Source of the DNA: Alphaproteobacteria bacterium
Lineage (GTDB): Bacteria; Pseudomonadota; Alphaproteobacteria; Thalassobaculales; Thalassobaculaceae
NCBI GenBank assembly: GCA_022822665.1
Contig: JAJEAR010000082.1
Span: forward strand, 121,380-185,379
Direction of reading: 5' to 3'
Length of the DNA stretch: 64,000 nt
The translations under genes and the position numbers were made by a program. The notes under the pieces are model-generated. The model was not told where the DNA came from. It saw only the letters and a program-made list of their open reading frames with translations, and searched no databases. Below are positions 51,763 through 60,162 of the stretch, piece after piece. The stretch's first letter is position 1; each line of letters opens with the position of its first letter.

Positions 51763-52848
51763 CTACAGCGATGCTGTCATTCCGGAGATCTTGCCAATGG
51801 TCGCATTCCATTCGTCGACACACTGCTGGGTGCCGCAACGCTTGGCCCACCGCTTGAGCACGAAGTTCTCGACCACTTCCTTGAGCTTGGCCTTGTCCGC
51901 CTCGGACGGTTCGATCGGCACCATGCCGCCGGGTTCGCCGACATCACACGGACCGGACGCATTGCAGTCCATGCCACGTTGGTCGTTCTTCGCGGTGGCG
52001 ACCCACATCTCCTCCTCCAACTCGGCGAGATGGGTCTGGAAGAACTGCTGGGTCTCCTCGCTCAGGCTGTTCCAGACCTTCAGGTTCATTGCCAGGAACG
52101 AGGATGCATAGCCGAGTCTGATCCGGATGTTGTGGGTGACAACCTGCCACCACTTGGCGTTGTAGGCCGGCAGGGTGCCGGTCAGGCCGCAGTCGGCGAC
52201 GCCCTTCTGCAGCGCCGGGACCACCTCGGCGAACGCAATGGTCACCGCGCTGCCGCCCACACCCTCGATGAAGTCGCCGAGAGTGGTGCTGTAGGTCCGG
52301 ATCTTCTTGCCTTCGAGCTGCGAGAGGCTGAAGTCGGTGATGCTCTTGTCACCGAGGTTGCACCACAGCTGCTGGCTGGGCCAAGCATAGATCATCAGCA
52401 GCTTTGCCCCGTACTTGGTCTCGAACTCGCGCTCGAGGATGGCGCGGTACGCCTCGTTGGCCTCCCTGTAAAGGCCGATATCCTGGATGACGCCGGCAAG
52501 GTCGGCACCCTCGATCATCGGGCTGTCCTGTGCCACGTAGGTGGTCACGCCGTGCACGGCGTCAAAGACACCGAGCTTGAGCAGCCGCATGATCTCGAAG
52601 CCGGACAGACCGAGTTCGGTCTGCGACTTGGCATTCGCCGTCAGTTTGCCGCCGGAAAGCGCGGGCAGACGATCGTTCCAGAACGGACCTTCCCGTTCCT
52701 TCCAGTGATCGAGAAAGCTCCAGGTCCCCACCACCTTGAACTGCTTCTGGTCCAGTTCGGCGGTGGCCGGGGTCCCGGTGACGCCGATCGCGATCACGCA
52801 CAGCGCGGCCGCGGCCAGAGACACCTGTTTCAGAAACGCCTTGTACAT
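51763..52848 (-). CDS. TRAP transporter substrate-binding protein (DctP-like)
   Basis: A 361-residue periplasmic binding protein with an N-terminal signal peptide (basic start MYKAFLKQ, hydrophobic AAAALCVIAIGVTG, cleavage near ATA). The middle region RTYSTTLGDFIEGVGGSAVTI and ADCGLTGTLPAYNAKWW resembles the DctP family. The ligand is unknown, probably an organic acid. The protein has a cysteine pair in DCNASGPC and another in RCGTQQC, which could form disulfides. It is the first gene of the P-Q-M transporter operon. Reading frames further upstream on this strand are shadows of other genes. Confidence 0.88.
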   Translation of the reverse strand: MYKAFLKQVSLAAAALCVIAIGVTGTPATAELDQKQFKVVGTWSFLDHWKEREGPFWNDRLPALSGGKLTANAKSQTELGLSGFEIMRLLKLGVFDAVHGVTTYVAQDSPMIEGADLAGVIQDIGLYREANEAYRAILEREFETKYGAKLLMIYAWPSQQLWCNLGDKSITDFSLSQLEGKKIRTYSTTLGDFIEGVGGSAVTIAFAEVVPALQKGVADCGLTGTLPAYNAKWWQVVTHNIRIRLGYASSFLAMNLKVWNSLSEETQQFFQTHLAELEEEMWVATAKNDQRGMDCNASGPCDVGEPGGMVPIEPSEADKAKLKEVVENFVLKRWAKRCGTQQCVDEWNATIGKISGMTASL

Positions 52849-53022
52849 GGTGTACCTCCCCTTGATGGCGGGGCCGAAGTCTAGTGCAGTAACGCATGGG
52901 CGGCAATTGGAATGGTCGTGATTCGCCGTGCCGTTTGTCCCTGACGAGGATTCGGTAATGCAGGTTGCGCCGGGCCTTCGGCGCTGGTCTACTTTGCCGC
53001 GCTTTGGCTGGAGGAGCGGAAC

Positions 53023-53916
53023 ATGGCACGGATCGTGACCGACGACGGCGTCCATCTGCACTGCGAGGAGGCCGGCACAGGTATCCCGGTGGTCTTTGTG
53101 CACGAGTTTGCGGGGGATTGCCGCAGCTGGGAGCCGCAGATGCGGCACTTCTCGCGGCGGTACCGGGCGATTTCCTACAACGCGCGGGGATATCCGCCTT
53201 CGGACGTGCCGAAGGACGCGCAAGCCTATTCGCAGAAACGGGCGTGCGACGACATCCGCGCCGTGCTCGACGGGCTGGGGATCGACCGGGCCCATGTTGT
53301 CGGGTTGTCCATGGGCGGGTTTGCGGCGCTGCATTTCGGTCTCGACTATCCGGAGCGTGCGCTCTCGCTGGTGGTCGGCGGCTGCGGGTACGGGGCGGAA
53401 CCCGGTATGCGCGAGCAGTTCCGGGCCGAGACCACCGCGACGGCGACGCGGATCAGGCGCGAGGGCATGGACCAGGCGGGTGCCGCCTACGCGCTCGGGC
53501 CCACCCGGGTCCAGTTCCAGAACAAGGACCCGCGCGGCTGGGCGGAATTCGAGCGCGACCTGCGTGATCACGATACCGAGGGATCCGCCAGCACCATGAT
53601 GGGGGTCCAGCGGTTGCGCCCGTCGCTGTATGACCTGACCGACAGGATGCGTGCTCTCGAGGTCCCGACCCTGGTCATCACCGGAGACGAGGACGAGCCG
53701 TGCCTCGATCCGGGACTGCTGATGAAACGCACCATTCCCTCGAGCGCGCTGGTCGTCCTGCCGCGCTCGGGACACACCATCAACCTGGAGGAACCCGCCA
53801 TGTTCAACTGGTTCGTGGATGATTTCCTGCACCAGGTGGATAGCGGAGCCTGGGGCATGCGGGACCCCCGGTCGGTGACCGGCAGCATCCTCGGCGATGC
53901 GGCGCGGGAGGGCTGA
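53023..53916 (+). CDS. Alpha/beta hydrolase
   Basis: A 297-residue hydrolase with a complete triad: serine in VVGLSMGGFAAL, aspartate in VITGDEDEPCLD and histidine in RSGHTINLEEP. Early strands VVFVHEFAGDCRSWEP and ISYNARGYPPSD complete the core. The substrate is not predictable. It starts a four-gene run with the SDR, ATC-hydrolase-like and CaiB-like genes; GGAGGAGCGGAAC precedes its ATG. It is divergent from the TRAP operon, 174 bases away. Confidence 0.88.
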   Translation: MARIVTDDGVHLHCEEAGTGIPVVFVHEFAGDCRSWEPQMRHFSRRYRAISYNARGYPPSDVPKDAQAYSQKRACDDIRAVLDGLGIDRAHVVGLSMGGFAALHFGLDYPERALSLVVGGCGYGAEPGMREQFRAETTATATRIRREGMDQAGAAYALGPTRVQFQNKDPRGWAEFERDLRDHDTEGSASTMMGVQRLRPSLYDLTDRMRALEVPTLVITGDEDEPCLDPGLLMKRTIPSSALVVLPRSGHTINLEEPAMFNWFVDDFLHQVDSGAWGMRDPRSVTGSILGDAAREG

Positions 53917-53919
53917 GCG

Positions 53920-54678
53920 ATGCGTCTTGCGGGCAGGGCGGCGGTGGTGACCGGGGCTGCCACCGGTATCGGGCTGGCGTCGGCACGGGCGTTGGCGGGC
54001 GAGGGCGCGCGTGTTGCCCTGCTCGATCTGTCGGAGGCGGAAGCGCGCAACGAGGCCGCCGCGATAGCAGCCGAGACCGGGAGCCAGGCTGTCGGCCTTC
54101 ACTGCGATGTCGCCGATGCCGCCTCGGTGGAACGGGCGGTCGAGGCGGCGAAGACGGAATTCGGACACATCGATGTCCTCGCGTGCATGGCCGCGACGCT
54201 GACGTCCCGCCAGTCGGTGGCGGACCTGCCGCTCGAGGAATGGGAACAGGCGTTCAGGGTCAATGTCACCGGGTCGTTCCTCGCCTGCAAGCAGGTCATT
54301 CCGCACATGCGCGAGGCGGGGCGCGGCTCCATCATCCTGACCGCGTCGCAGATGGGGCAGGTGGCCTGGCCGGGATCGACGGCCTACTGTTCGACCAAGG
54401 GTGCGATCCTGCAGCTGACCAAGGGGGTCGCGCTGGATCACCGCGAGGAGAACATTCGGTGCAACAGCGTCTCGCCGGGCGGGGTGGCCACGGGTCGCCT
54501 TGTTGCTCGCTGGGGTGATCTCGAGACCGCGGAACGTGAATGGGGACCGAAACACGCGCTCGGGCGGCTGGGCCAACCGGACGAAATCGCGGCGGGCGTG
54601 GTGTTTCTCGCGAGCGACGAGTCGCGGTTCATGACCGGAGCGGACCTGCTGATCGACGGCGGGTACACCGCCTGGTAG
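53920..54678 (+). CDS. Short-chain dehydrogenase/reductase (SDR family)
   Basis: A 252-residue classical SDR. The nucleotide-binding motif is VVTGAATGIGLASARALAG, the catalytic Ser-Tyr-Lys is in TASQMGQVAWPGSTAYCSTK, and the C-terminal EIAAGVVFLASDESRFMTGA with a LLIDGGYTAW end is typical. It interconverts an alcohol and a ketone with NAD(P). It follows the hydrolase by three bases and precedes an ATC-hydrolase-like gene, all on one strand. Confidence 0.92.
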   Translation: MRLAGRAAVVTGAATGIGLASARALAGEGARVALLDLSEAEARNEAAAIAAETGSQAVGLHCDVADAASVERAVEAAKTEFGHIDVLACMAATLTSRQSVADLPLEEWEQAFRVNVTGSFLACKQVIPHMREAGRGSIILTASQMGQVAWPGSTAYCSTKGAILQLTKGVALDHREENIRCNSVSPGGVATGRLVARWGDLETAEREWGPKHALGRLGQPDEIAAGVVFLASDESRFMTGADLLIDGGYTAW

Positions 54679-54690
54679 GAGGAGACATCA

Positions 54691-55155
54691 ATGACTGATC
54701 TGCCAATCCTGGAACAGCGCAGGATCGAGGCGACCGTGATCAAGCCGATCTACGAGGAAATGGTCGCGGAACTCGGAACCGAGCGGGCGCAGCAGATCCT
54801 CGGGTCAGCAATCCGCAAGGCAGCGATTGCCCAGGGAGCGACGCTCGCGGGCGAGAGCGAGGGGGGCCTGCGCGGTTTCATCTCCCTGTTCGAACGCTGG
54901 AAGGCCGGGGATGCACTCGAGGTCGAGGTGCTGCACGAGTCCGACCAGCGCTTCGACTTCAACATCACGCGGTGCCGGTACGCCGAGATGTACCGGCAGA
55001 TGGGTCTGGGCGAGATCGGACACCTGCTCTCCTGCGGCCGGGACGGCGCCTTCTGCGACGGCTATGACCCGAAGATCCGCCTGGAACGCACCCAGACGAT
55101 CATGAGCGGTGCCAGCCATTGTGACTTCCGTTACACCGTGACGCCGGACACCTGA
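54691..55155 (+). CDS. L-2-amino-thiazoline-4-carboxylic acid hydrolase-like protein
   Basis: A 154-residue protein of the ATC-hydrolase-like family. The features are FDFNITRCRYAEMYRQMGL, LSCGRDGAFCDGYDPKI and the final RTQTIMSGASHCDFRY. The founding members hydrolyse the thiazoline ring in cysteine production; most relatives have unknown ring-opening or amidohydrolase roles. Conserved cysteines are present. It lies 12 bases after the SDR gene. Confidence 0.75.
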   Translation: MTDLPILEQRRIEATVIKPIYEEMVAELGTERAQQILGSAIRKAAIAQGATLAGESEGGLRGFISLFERWKAGDALEVEVLHESDQRFDFNITRCRYAEMYRQMGLGEIGHLLSCGRDGAFCDGYDPKIRLERTQTIMSGASHCDFRYTVTPDT

Positions 55156-55184
55156 ACGGCGCGAACGGGCAGGGAGGCTGATCG

Positions 55185-56315
55185 ATGGGACCGCTCGCCG
55201 GGATCCGGGTGATCGAGATGGCCGGTATCGGGCCTGGTCCGATGGCCGCGATGCTGCTCGCCGACATGGGAGCGACGGTTCTGCGCATCGACCGGGTCCA
55301 GGACAGCGGCCTTGGTGTCGGACGACCGCTGAGCGCGGATACCACCCGGCGCAGTCGCAAGGCGATTGCGCTCGACCTGAAGGAACCGGAAGCCGTCGAC
55401 CGGGCGTTGCGCCTTCTCGAGGAGGCGGATGCGCTGATCGAGGGGTTCCGGCCCGGCGTGATGGAACGTCTCGGGCTCGGTCCCGAGCCCTGTCTTGAGC
55501 GCAACCCGCGACTTGTCTACGGACGGATGACCGGGTGGGGCCAGGAGGGACCGCTCTCCCAGGCCGCCGGTCATGATCTCAACTACATCGCGATGACGGG
55601 CGCGCTCGCGGCGATCGGGCGTGCCGGCGAACCGCCAACCCCGCCGCTGAACCTGGTTGGCGATTTCGGTGGAGGCGCGCTGTACCTGGTGGTTGGCGTG
55701 CTGGCAGCACTGCTCGAGGCACGCGGTTCCGGGCGCGGCCAGGTGGTCGACGCCGCCATGGTGGACGGTGCGGCGTCACTCATGACCTCGATCTACGGCA
55801 TGTTCAGCGCAGGCCTGATGACACTCGAGCGGGGCCGCAACCTGCTCGATTCCGGAGCCTACTTCTACGATACCTACGAATGCTCGGATGGCCGCTACGT
55901 CTCCGTCGCCGCAATCGAGCCGAAGTTCCATGCCGAGATGTTCCGCCTGATGGATCTCGACCCAGGCCTGGTCGAGCGCCAGATGGACCGGAAGGACTGG
56001 CCGCGGATCAGGGAAGTCGTTGCCGAGAAGTTCAGGACCCGGACGCGGGACGAGTGGACCGGCATACTCGGGGGCAGCGACGCGTGTTTCGCGCCCGTGC
56101 TCGGGATGGACGAGGTGACCGGGGATCCGCACCTGCAGGCGCGCGAGACCTTCATCGAGATCGATGGCGTGGTGCAGCCGGCCCCCGCGCCGAGGTTCAG
56201 CCGTACGCCGTCGCCAGAGCCCACACCACCGGTGCGCGCTGACATGGTCCCGCTTGCCGACGCGCTCGATGGCTGGTTGCCCGAAGACGAGATTCGCGAG
56301 TGGGAGGCCGGTTGA
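55185..56315 (+). CDS. CaiB/BaiF family CoA-transferase (alpha-methylacyl-CoA racemase-like)
   Basis: A 376-residue class III CoA-transferase. It starts MGPLAGIRVIEMAGIGPGPM, has DMGATVLRIDRV, LKEPEAVDRALRLLEEADAL and GHDLNYIAMTGALAAIGRAG, near which the active-site aspartate lies. The sequence is closest to alpha-methylacyl-CoA racemases, which use a similar fold. It may activate or epimerise the acid imported by the TRAP system. It ends the run that starts with the hydrolase at 53023 and is convergent with the YbdK ligase. Confidence 0.88.
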   Translation: MGPLAGIRVIEMAGIGPGPMAAMLLADMGATVLRIDRVQDSGLGVGRPLSADTTRRSRKAIALDLKEPEAVDRALRLLEEADALIEGFRPGVMERLGLGPEPCLERNPRLVYGRMTGWGQEGPLSQAAGHDLNYIAMTGALAAIGRAGEPPTPPLNLVGDFGGGALYLVVGVLAALLEARGSGRGQVVDAAMVDGAASLMTSIYGMFSAGLMTLERGRNLLDSGAYFYDTYECSDGRYVSVAAIEPKFHAEMFRLMDLDPGLVERQMDRKDWPRIREVVAEKFRTRTRDEWTGILGGSDACFAPVLGMDEVTGDPHLQARETFIEIDGVVQPAPAPRFSRTPSPEPTPPVRADMVPLADALDGWLPEDEIREWEAG

Positions 56316-56322
56316 GCCGGTT

Positions 56323-57462
56323 TCACAGACCCCGGGTGCTCTCCTCGATCATGCTTTCGATTACCGCGCGCAGCGCGTCGTCGTGCGGGGAGTTCTCGAG
56401 CCGGCGCAACCGGTAGAGATCGACCTGCCGGTCGGCGGCGGTGCCGAAGCGGATGATGTCGTGCATCCGGGCGACCTCGTCCACGCACCCGAGTGCCTCG
56501 GCGTCCTCGGCAACCTCGTCGATGAGCCGCGCGACGATGTCTGCGATGTCCTCCCGGCCGCCCGCCTCGGCACCGAGGAACGCAAGCGCGCCGTAGCGCT
56601 GCGCCAGCCACCGGTTCTCGGAGATGATCTCGACCGGTGGGCCCTGCCGCAGGTCGCCGTCCGCGTCGAGTCGCATCAGCCTGCGGATCAGCGAGGCGTA
56701 CAGGGCGGCGAGTCCGGTCCCGTCATCGAGCAGCGGAACCGTGTCGCAGATCCGCAGTTCCACCGTCGGAAACGCATGCGACGGCCTGATGTCCCACCAC
56801 AGTTCGCTGCCGTCGCTGATCAGTTCCATGTGACGGAACCGGTCGAGCACCTCCTGGTACTGCTCCTCGCTGGCAAGCGGGCCCGGCACACCGGTCCGCG
56901 GCAGCCCGCCGAACACGCTCAGGCGCCACGACTTGAACCCCGTGTCCCGGGATTCACTGAAGGCCGAGGATGAGGACAGGGCATTGAATACCGGCAGGTA
57001 CTGGCGCAACGCGGTCATGACCCGTACGCGCTGGTCGGCGTCGCCGAACCCGGCGTGAATGTGCATGCCGCCGATCAGGGCGCGCCGGACGACATCCTGC
57101 ATCCGCGTGGTTAGCCGCTGGTAACGCTCCTTGCGCGTGATGCCCTGAACCTGCCAGTCGGCGAAGGGATGCGTCGAGATCGCCAGGACCTTCATGCCGT
57201 ACTGCGCGGCCGTCTCGACCAGGATCCGGCGAACGTCGCGCCGGGCCTCGCCGAGTTCGGCGATCGACGTGCATACGCGGGTGTTGGTCTCGACCTGGCA
57301 GCGCAACAGTTCCGGAACAACCTTGTGGGGACCGGCATTGTGCTGGCACGCGTCGAGAAAACCCGGGTCGGGGTCCCGGACCAGGTCGAGACTGTCCGGA
57401 TCCACCAGGAAACACTCTTCCTCGACCCCCAGCGTGATGGAAAGCGGGTCAGAGTCCGTCAT
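56323..57462 (-). CDS. Carboxylate-amine ligase, YbdK/GCS2 family
   Basis: A 379-residue glutamate-cysteine ligase type 2 relative, normal in length. The N-terminal LGVEEECFLVDPDSLDLV contains the metal-binding glutamates; further motifs are ISTHPFADW and IGGMHIHAGFGD with the catalytic histidines. Such ligases join a carboxylate to an amine with ATP; the physiological substrate of YbdK proteins is uncertain. It has no clear operon partner; the nearest gene is the convergent CaiB-like gene, seven bases away. Confidence 0.88.
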   Translation of the reverse strand: MTDSDPLSITLGVEEECFLVDPDSLDLVRDPDPGFLDACQHNAGPHKVVPELLRCQVETNTRVCTSIAELGEARRDVRRILVETAAQYGMKVLAISTHPFADWQVQGITRKERYQRLTTRMQDVVRRALIGGMHIHAGFGDADQRVRVMTALRQYLPVFNALSSSSAFSESRDTGFKSWRLSVFGGLPRTGVPGPLASEEQYQEVLDRFRHMELISDGSELWWDIRPSHAFPTVELRICDTVPLLDDGTGLAALYASLIRRLMRLDADGDLRQGPPVEIISENRWLAQRYGALAFLGAEAGGREDIADIVARLIDEVAEDAEALGCVDEVARMHDIIRFGTAADRQVDLYRLRRLENSPHDDALRAVIESMIEESTRGL

Positions 57463-57774
57463 CAGCGCATCCTCGTCCTCGCCACTGGCTCCGCGATCCT
57501 ACCACCGGGTGACCCATCCGGTCAGCCGCTACCGGAACTCCGGTCCCGGGCCGGAAAGGGAACCGGGGTTGTCTCGCACGGCGTTGTCCACGTCGCGGGC
57601 CGGCGAGGCGATCCGGTGGACGGTCGCTGCCGCCGGTGGCGTTCCCGGGAGCGGTCTCGTCTCCGGCACCGGGAGGGAGACTGTCCTGCAGATGCACGCG
57701 CGAGGACTATGTGCGGACTGATAATCGGAAGTCGAGCCCGGGGTGTTCCAGTTACCGGGCGGCGTGTCCGGTCC
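57463..57774. other. Intergenic region between ybdK-like and ruvX
   Basis: About 310 bases with no convincing gene. It lies between two minus-strand genes, so it should hold the promoter of the YbdK-like gene and the 3' end of the ruvX transcript. No hairpin with a T-run was evident. Confidence 0.35.
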
Positions 57775-58266
57775 TTATCCGGCTTCGATCGGGCCACCGG
57801 CGCGGATGGCGTCGAGCGCACCCTGCAGGATGTATGCGGCAGCCGCCTGGTCTGTGCTCCTGGCCCGCCTGCTGCGACTGAGGTCGGCGGCCAGCATCGC
57901 CCGGGTCACCGCCTGGGTACTCAAGCGTTCGTCCCAGAACGCGACCGCAAGCCCGGTCGCGTCCGACAGGGCCCGGGACCAGTCCCGGGTCGACTCGGCG
58001 CGACGCCCCTCGCTGCCGTCCATGTTGACCGGCAACCCGATCACGATCCCGCCGACGTTCCGCTCGCGCGCGATCCCGGTGATTGCGGCTGCCACCGCGG
58101 AAAGGCGCTCGCGCCGGATACTGCCGAGAGAGGCCGCGACTGTCAGCGACGGGTCCGACACGGCAAGGCCGATGATCCTGGTTCCCGGGTCGATGCCGAG
58201 CAGCCGCTGGCCGGGAGCTAGAGTGGCCGACAGCGCGTAGGGATGTGGATGCAGGACGGCGGTCAC
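57775..58266 (-). CDS. ruvX: Putative Holliday junction resolvase RuvX/YqgF
   Basis: A 163-residue RNase H-fold nuclease. Acidic catalytic residues lie in LLGIDPGTRIIGLAVSD, in the middle strand VIGLPVNMDGSEG and in FWDERLSTQAVTRAM, with a final aspartate in TDQAAAAYILQGAL. YqgF proteins act in 16S rRNA 5'-end processing and may cut junctions. It is divergent from gatC, a common alphaproteobacterial neighbour. The start at 58266 may be slightly early; the conserved core begins about 20 residues in. Confidence 0.9.
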   Translation of the reverse strand: MTAVLHPHPYALSATLAPGQRLLGIDPGTRIIGLAVSDPSLTVAASLGSIRRERLSAVAAAITGIARERNVGGIVIGLPVNMDGSEGRRAESTRDWSRALSDATGLAVAFWDERLSTQAVTRAMLAADLSRSRRARSTDQAAAAYILQGALDAIRAGGPIEAG

Positions 58267-58395
58267 GTCGGTCCCGCTTCACCCGGACGACCGTTTCCGG
58301 CCACGGGCACGTTGCTTTGGTCGGCCGGTTGTCTGTACATACCCGCACGCAACGCCGGCACGGCCGGTTCCACGCACCCGGTATCGCAGGTTCGC

Positions 58396-58683
58396 ATGTC
58401 ACTCGACAGGGAAACAGTCAGGCAGACGGCGCTGCTGGCCCGTATCCGGCTTGACGAGGACAGGCTTGAAAGGATGGTGGGAGAGCTCAACGGCATTCTC
58501 GCCTGGATCGATCAGCTGAACGAGGTCGATACAAGCAGTGTTGCGCCGCTGGCAAGCGTTACGGGACACGCGCTTCCGACCAGGGCCGACAGCGTCACCG
58601 ACGGGAATGACGCGGAGGCCGTGCTGACCAACGCGCCTGACCGGGTCGGCGGGTACTTTGCGGTCCCGAAGGTGGTGGAGTGA
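58396..58683 (+). CDS. gatC: Asp-tRNA(Asn)/Glu-tRNA(Gln) amidotransferase subunit GatC
   Basis: A 95-residue GatC that stabilises the GatA-GatB complex. It begins MSLDRETVRQTALLARIRLD, has the linker NGILAWIDQLNEVDTSSVAP, and ends with APDRVGGYFAVPKVVE, a classic GatC tail. Its TGA shares a base with the gatA ATG (TGATG), so the three genes are translated together. The start at 58396 is the ATG before the conserved helix. Confidence 0.95.
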   Translation: MSLDRETVRQTALLARIRLDEDRLERMVGELNGILAWIDQLNEVDTSSVAPLASVTGHALPTRADSVTDGNDAEAVLTNAPDRVGGYFAVPKVVE

Positions 58684-60161
58684 TGTCCGACCTGCTCGAC
58701 CTCGATATTGCCGGAGCCAGCGAGGCGCTGGACGCGCGCAGGGTCTCGTCGGTCGAACTGACGGCGGCGTATCTCGACGCGATGGAGGCCGCGGCCGGCC
58801 TCAACTGCTTCGTCACACCCACGCCCGAGCGCGCGCTCGAGATGGCGGAGGCCTCGGACCGGCGTCGGGCGCGCGGCGAGAGCGGGGCGCTCGAGGGCAT
58901 TCCCGTTGGCATCAAGGACCTGTTCTGCACCTGCTCGATCCCGACCTCCGCGGCCTCGCGCATCCTTGCCGGCTTCGTTCCGACCTACGAGTCGACCGTG
59001 ACCGCGAACCTGTGGCGCAACGGCGCGGTCCTGCTTGGCAAACTGAACATGGACGAGTTCGCCATGGGCTCGGCCAACGTCAACAGCTGTCACGGCCCGG
59101 TGGAGAACCCGTGGCACCGCACCGGTGACGGCGCTGGCGACCGGCTCGTCCCGGGCGGGTCGTCGGGTGGTTCGGCAGCGGCGGTTGCCGCGCGGATCGC
59201 GCTTGGCGCCACCGGGACCGACACCGGCGGATCGATCCGCCAGCCCGGCAGCTTTTGCGGCATTGTCGGCATGAAGCCGAGTTACGGACGCTGTTCGCGC
59301 TGGGGCATCATCGCCTTTGCCTCCTCGCTCGACCAGGCCGGTCCGCTGACCCGCACCGTCCGCGACAGCGCGATGATGCTGGGTGCGATGGCGGGGCACG
59401 ATCCGGGGGATTCAACCTCCGCCGACATTCCGGTTCCGGACTTCGAGGCGGCACTGACCGGCGATGTGCGCGGCCTGCGCATCGGGGTGCCGCGCGAGTA
59501 CCGGGTCGACGGCATGCCGGACGAGATCGAGGAACTGTGGACACGCGGTCGTGACCTGCTTGCGCAGGCCGGTGCGGAACTGGTCGAGATCTCGCTGCCG
59601 CACACCCGCTACGCACTCCCTGCCTACTACATCATCGCGCCCGCGGAAGCGTCCTCCAACCTCGCGCGGTACGACGGGGTCCGCTACGGCCTCAGGGCTG
59701 GCGGCGACGAACCCGACGACATGTACGAGAATACCCGCGGGCAGGGGTTCGGCGAGGAGGTGGTCCGCCGGGTCCTGATCGGTACCTACGTGCTGTCGCA
59801 GGGGTACTATGACGCCTACTACCTGAAGGCCCAGCGCGTTCGGGCGCTCATCAGGAACGATTTCGACGAGGCATTCGGCGGCGTTGATGCGATCCTGACC
59901 CCGACGGCACCCTCGGATGCCTTCGCGATCGGGGAACACGAGGATGACCCGATCAGGATGTACCTGAACGATGTCTTCACGGTGCCTTCCAGCCTCGCGG
60001 GACTGCCGGCGATCTCGGTGCCTGCCGGTCTTTCGGTCCGGGGTCTGCCGCTGGGCCTGCAGCTGATCGGTCGGATGTTCGACGAGGAGACGGTGTTCAG
60101 GGTTGCGGGCGTGCTCGAGCAGGCGGCGGGGTTTGCCCACCGCCCGAGCGGAGGGGCATGA
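58683..60161 (+). CDS. gatA: Asp-tRNA(Asn)/Glu-tRNA(Gln) amidotransferase subunit GatA
   Basis: The 492-residue amidase subunit, which releases ammonia from glutamine for GatB. It has the amidase triad: lysine in PVGIKDLFCTC, cis-serine in PGGSSGGSAAAVAARI and nucleophile serine in GTDTGGSIRQPGSFCG. The GatA-specific KPSYGRCSRWGIIAFASSLD and the long C-terminal part distinguish it from the two catabolic amidases in the window. It is coupled to gatC and followed by gatB one base later. Confidence 0.96.
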   Translation: MSDLLDLDIAGASEALDARRVSSVELTAAYLDAMEAAAGLNCFVTPTPERALEMAEASDRRRARGESGALEGIPVGIKDLFCTCSIPTSAASRILAGFVPTYESTVTANLWRNGAVLLGKLNMDEFAMGSANVNSCHGPVENPWHRTGDGAGDRLVPGGSSGGSAAAVAARIALGATGTDTGGSIRQPGSFCGIVGMKPSYGRCSRWGIIAFASSLDQAGPLTRTVRDSAMMLGAMAGHDPGDSTSADIPVPDFEAALTGDVRGLRIGVPREYRVDGMPDEIEELWTRGRDLLAQAGAELVEISLPHTRYALPAYYIIAPAEASSNLARYDGVRYGLRAGGDEPDDMYENTRGQGFGEEVVRRVLIGTYVLSQGYYDAYYLKAQRVRALIRNDFDEAFGGVDAILTPTAPSDAFAIGEHEDDPIRMYLNDVFTVPSSLAGLPAISVPAGLSVRGLPLGLQLIGRMFDEETVFRVAGVLEQAAGFAHRPSGGA

Positions 60162-60162
60162 C

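Noticed and set aside
52849..54576. Long minus-strand N-terminal extension of the DctP gene
   Set aside because: It runs antisense through the hydrolase and SDR genes; the signal peptide at 52848 marks the true start.
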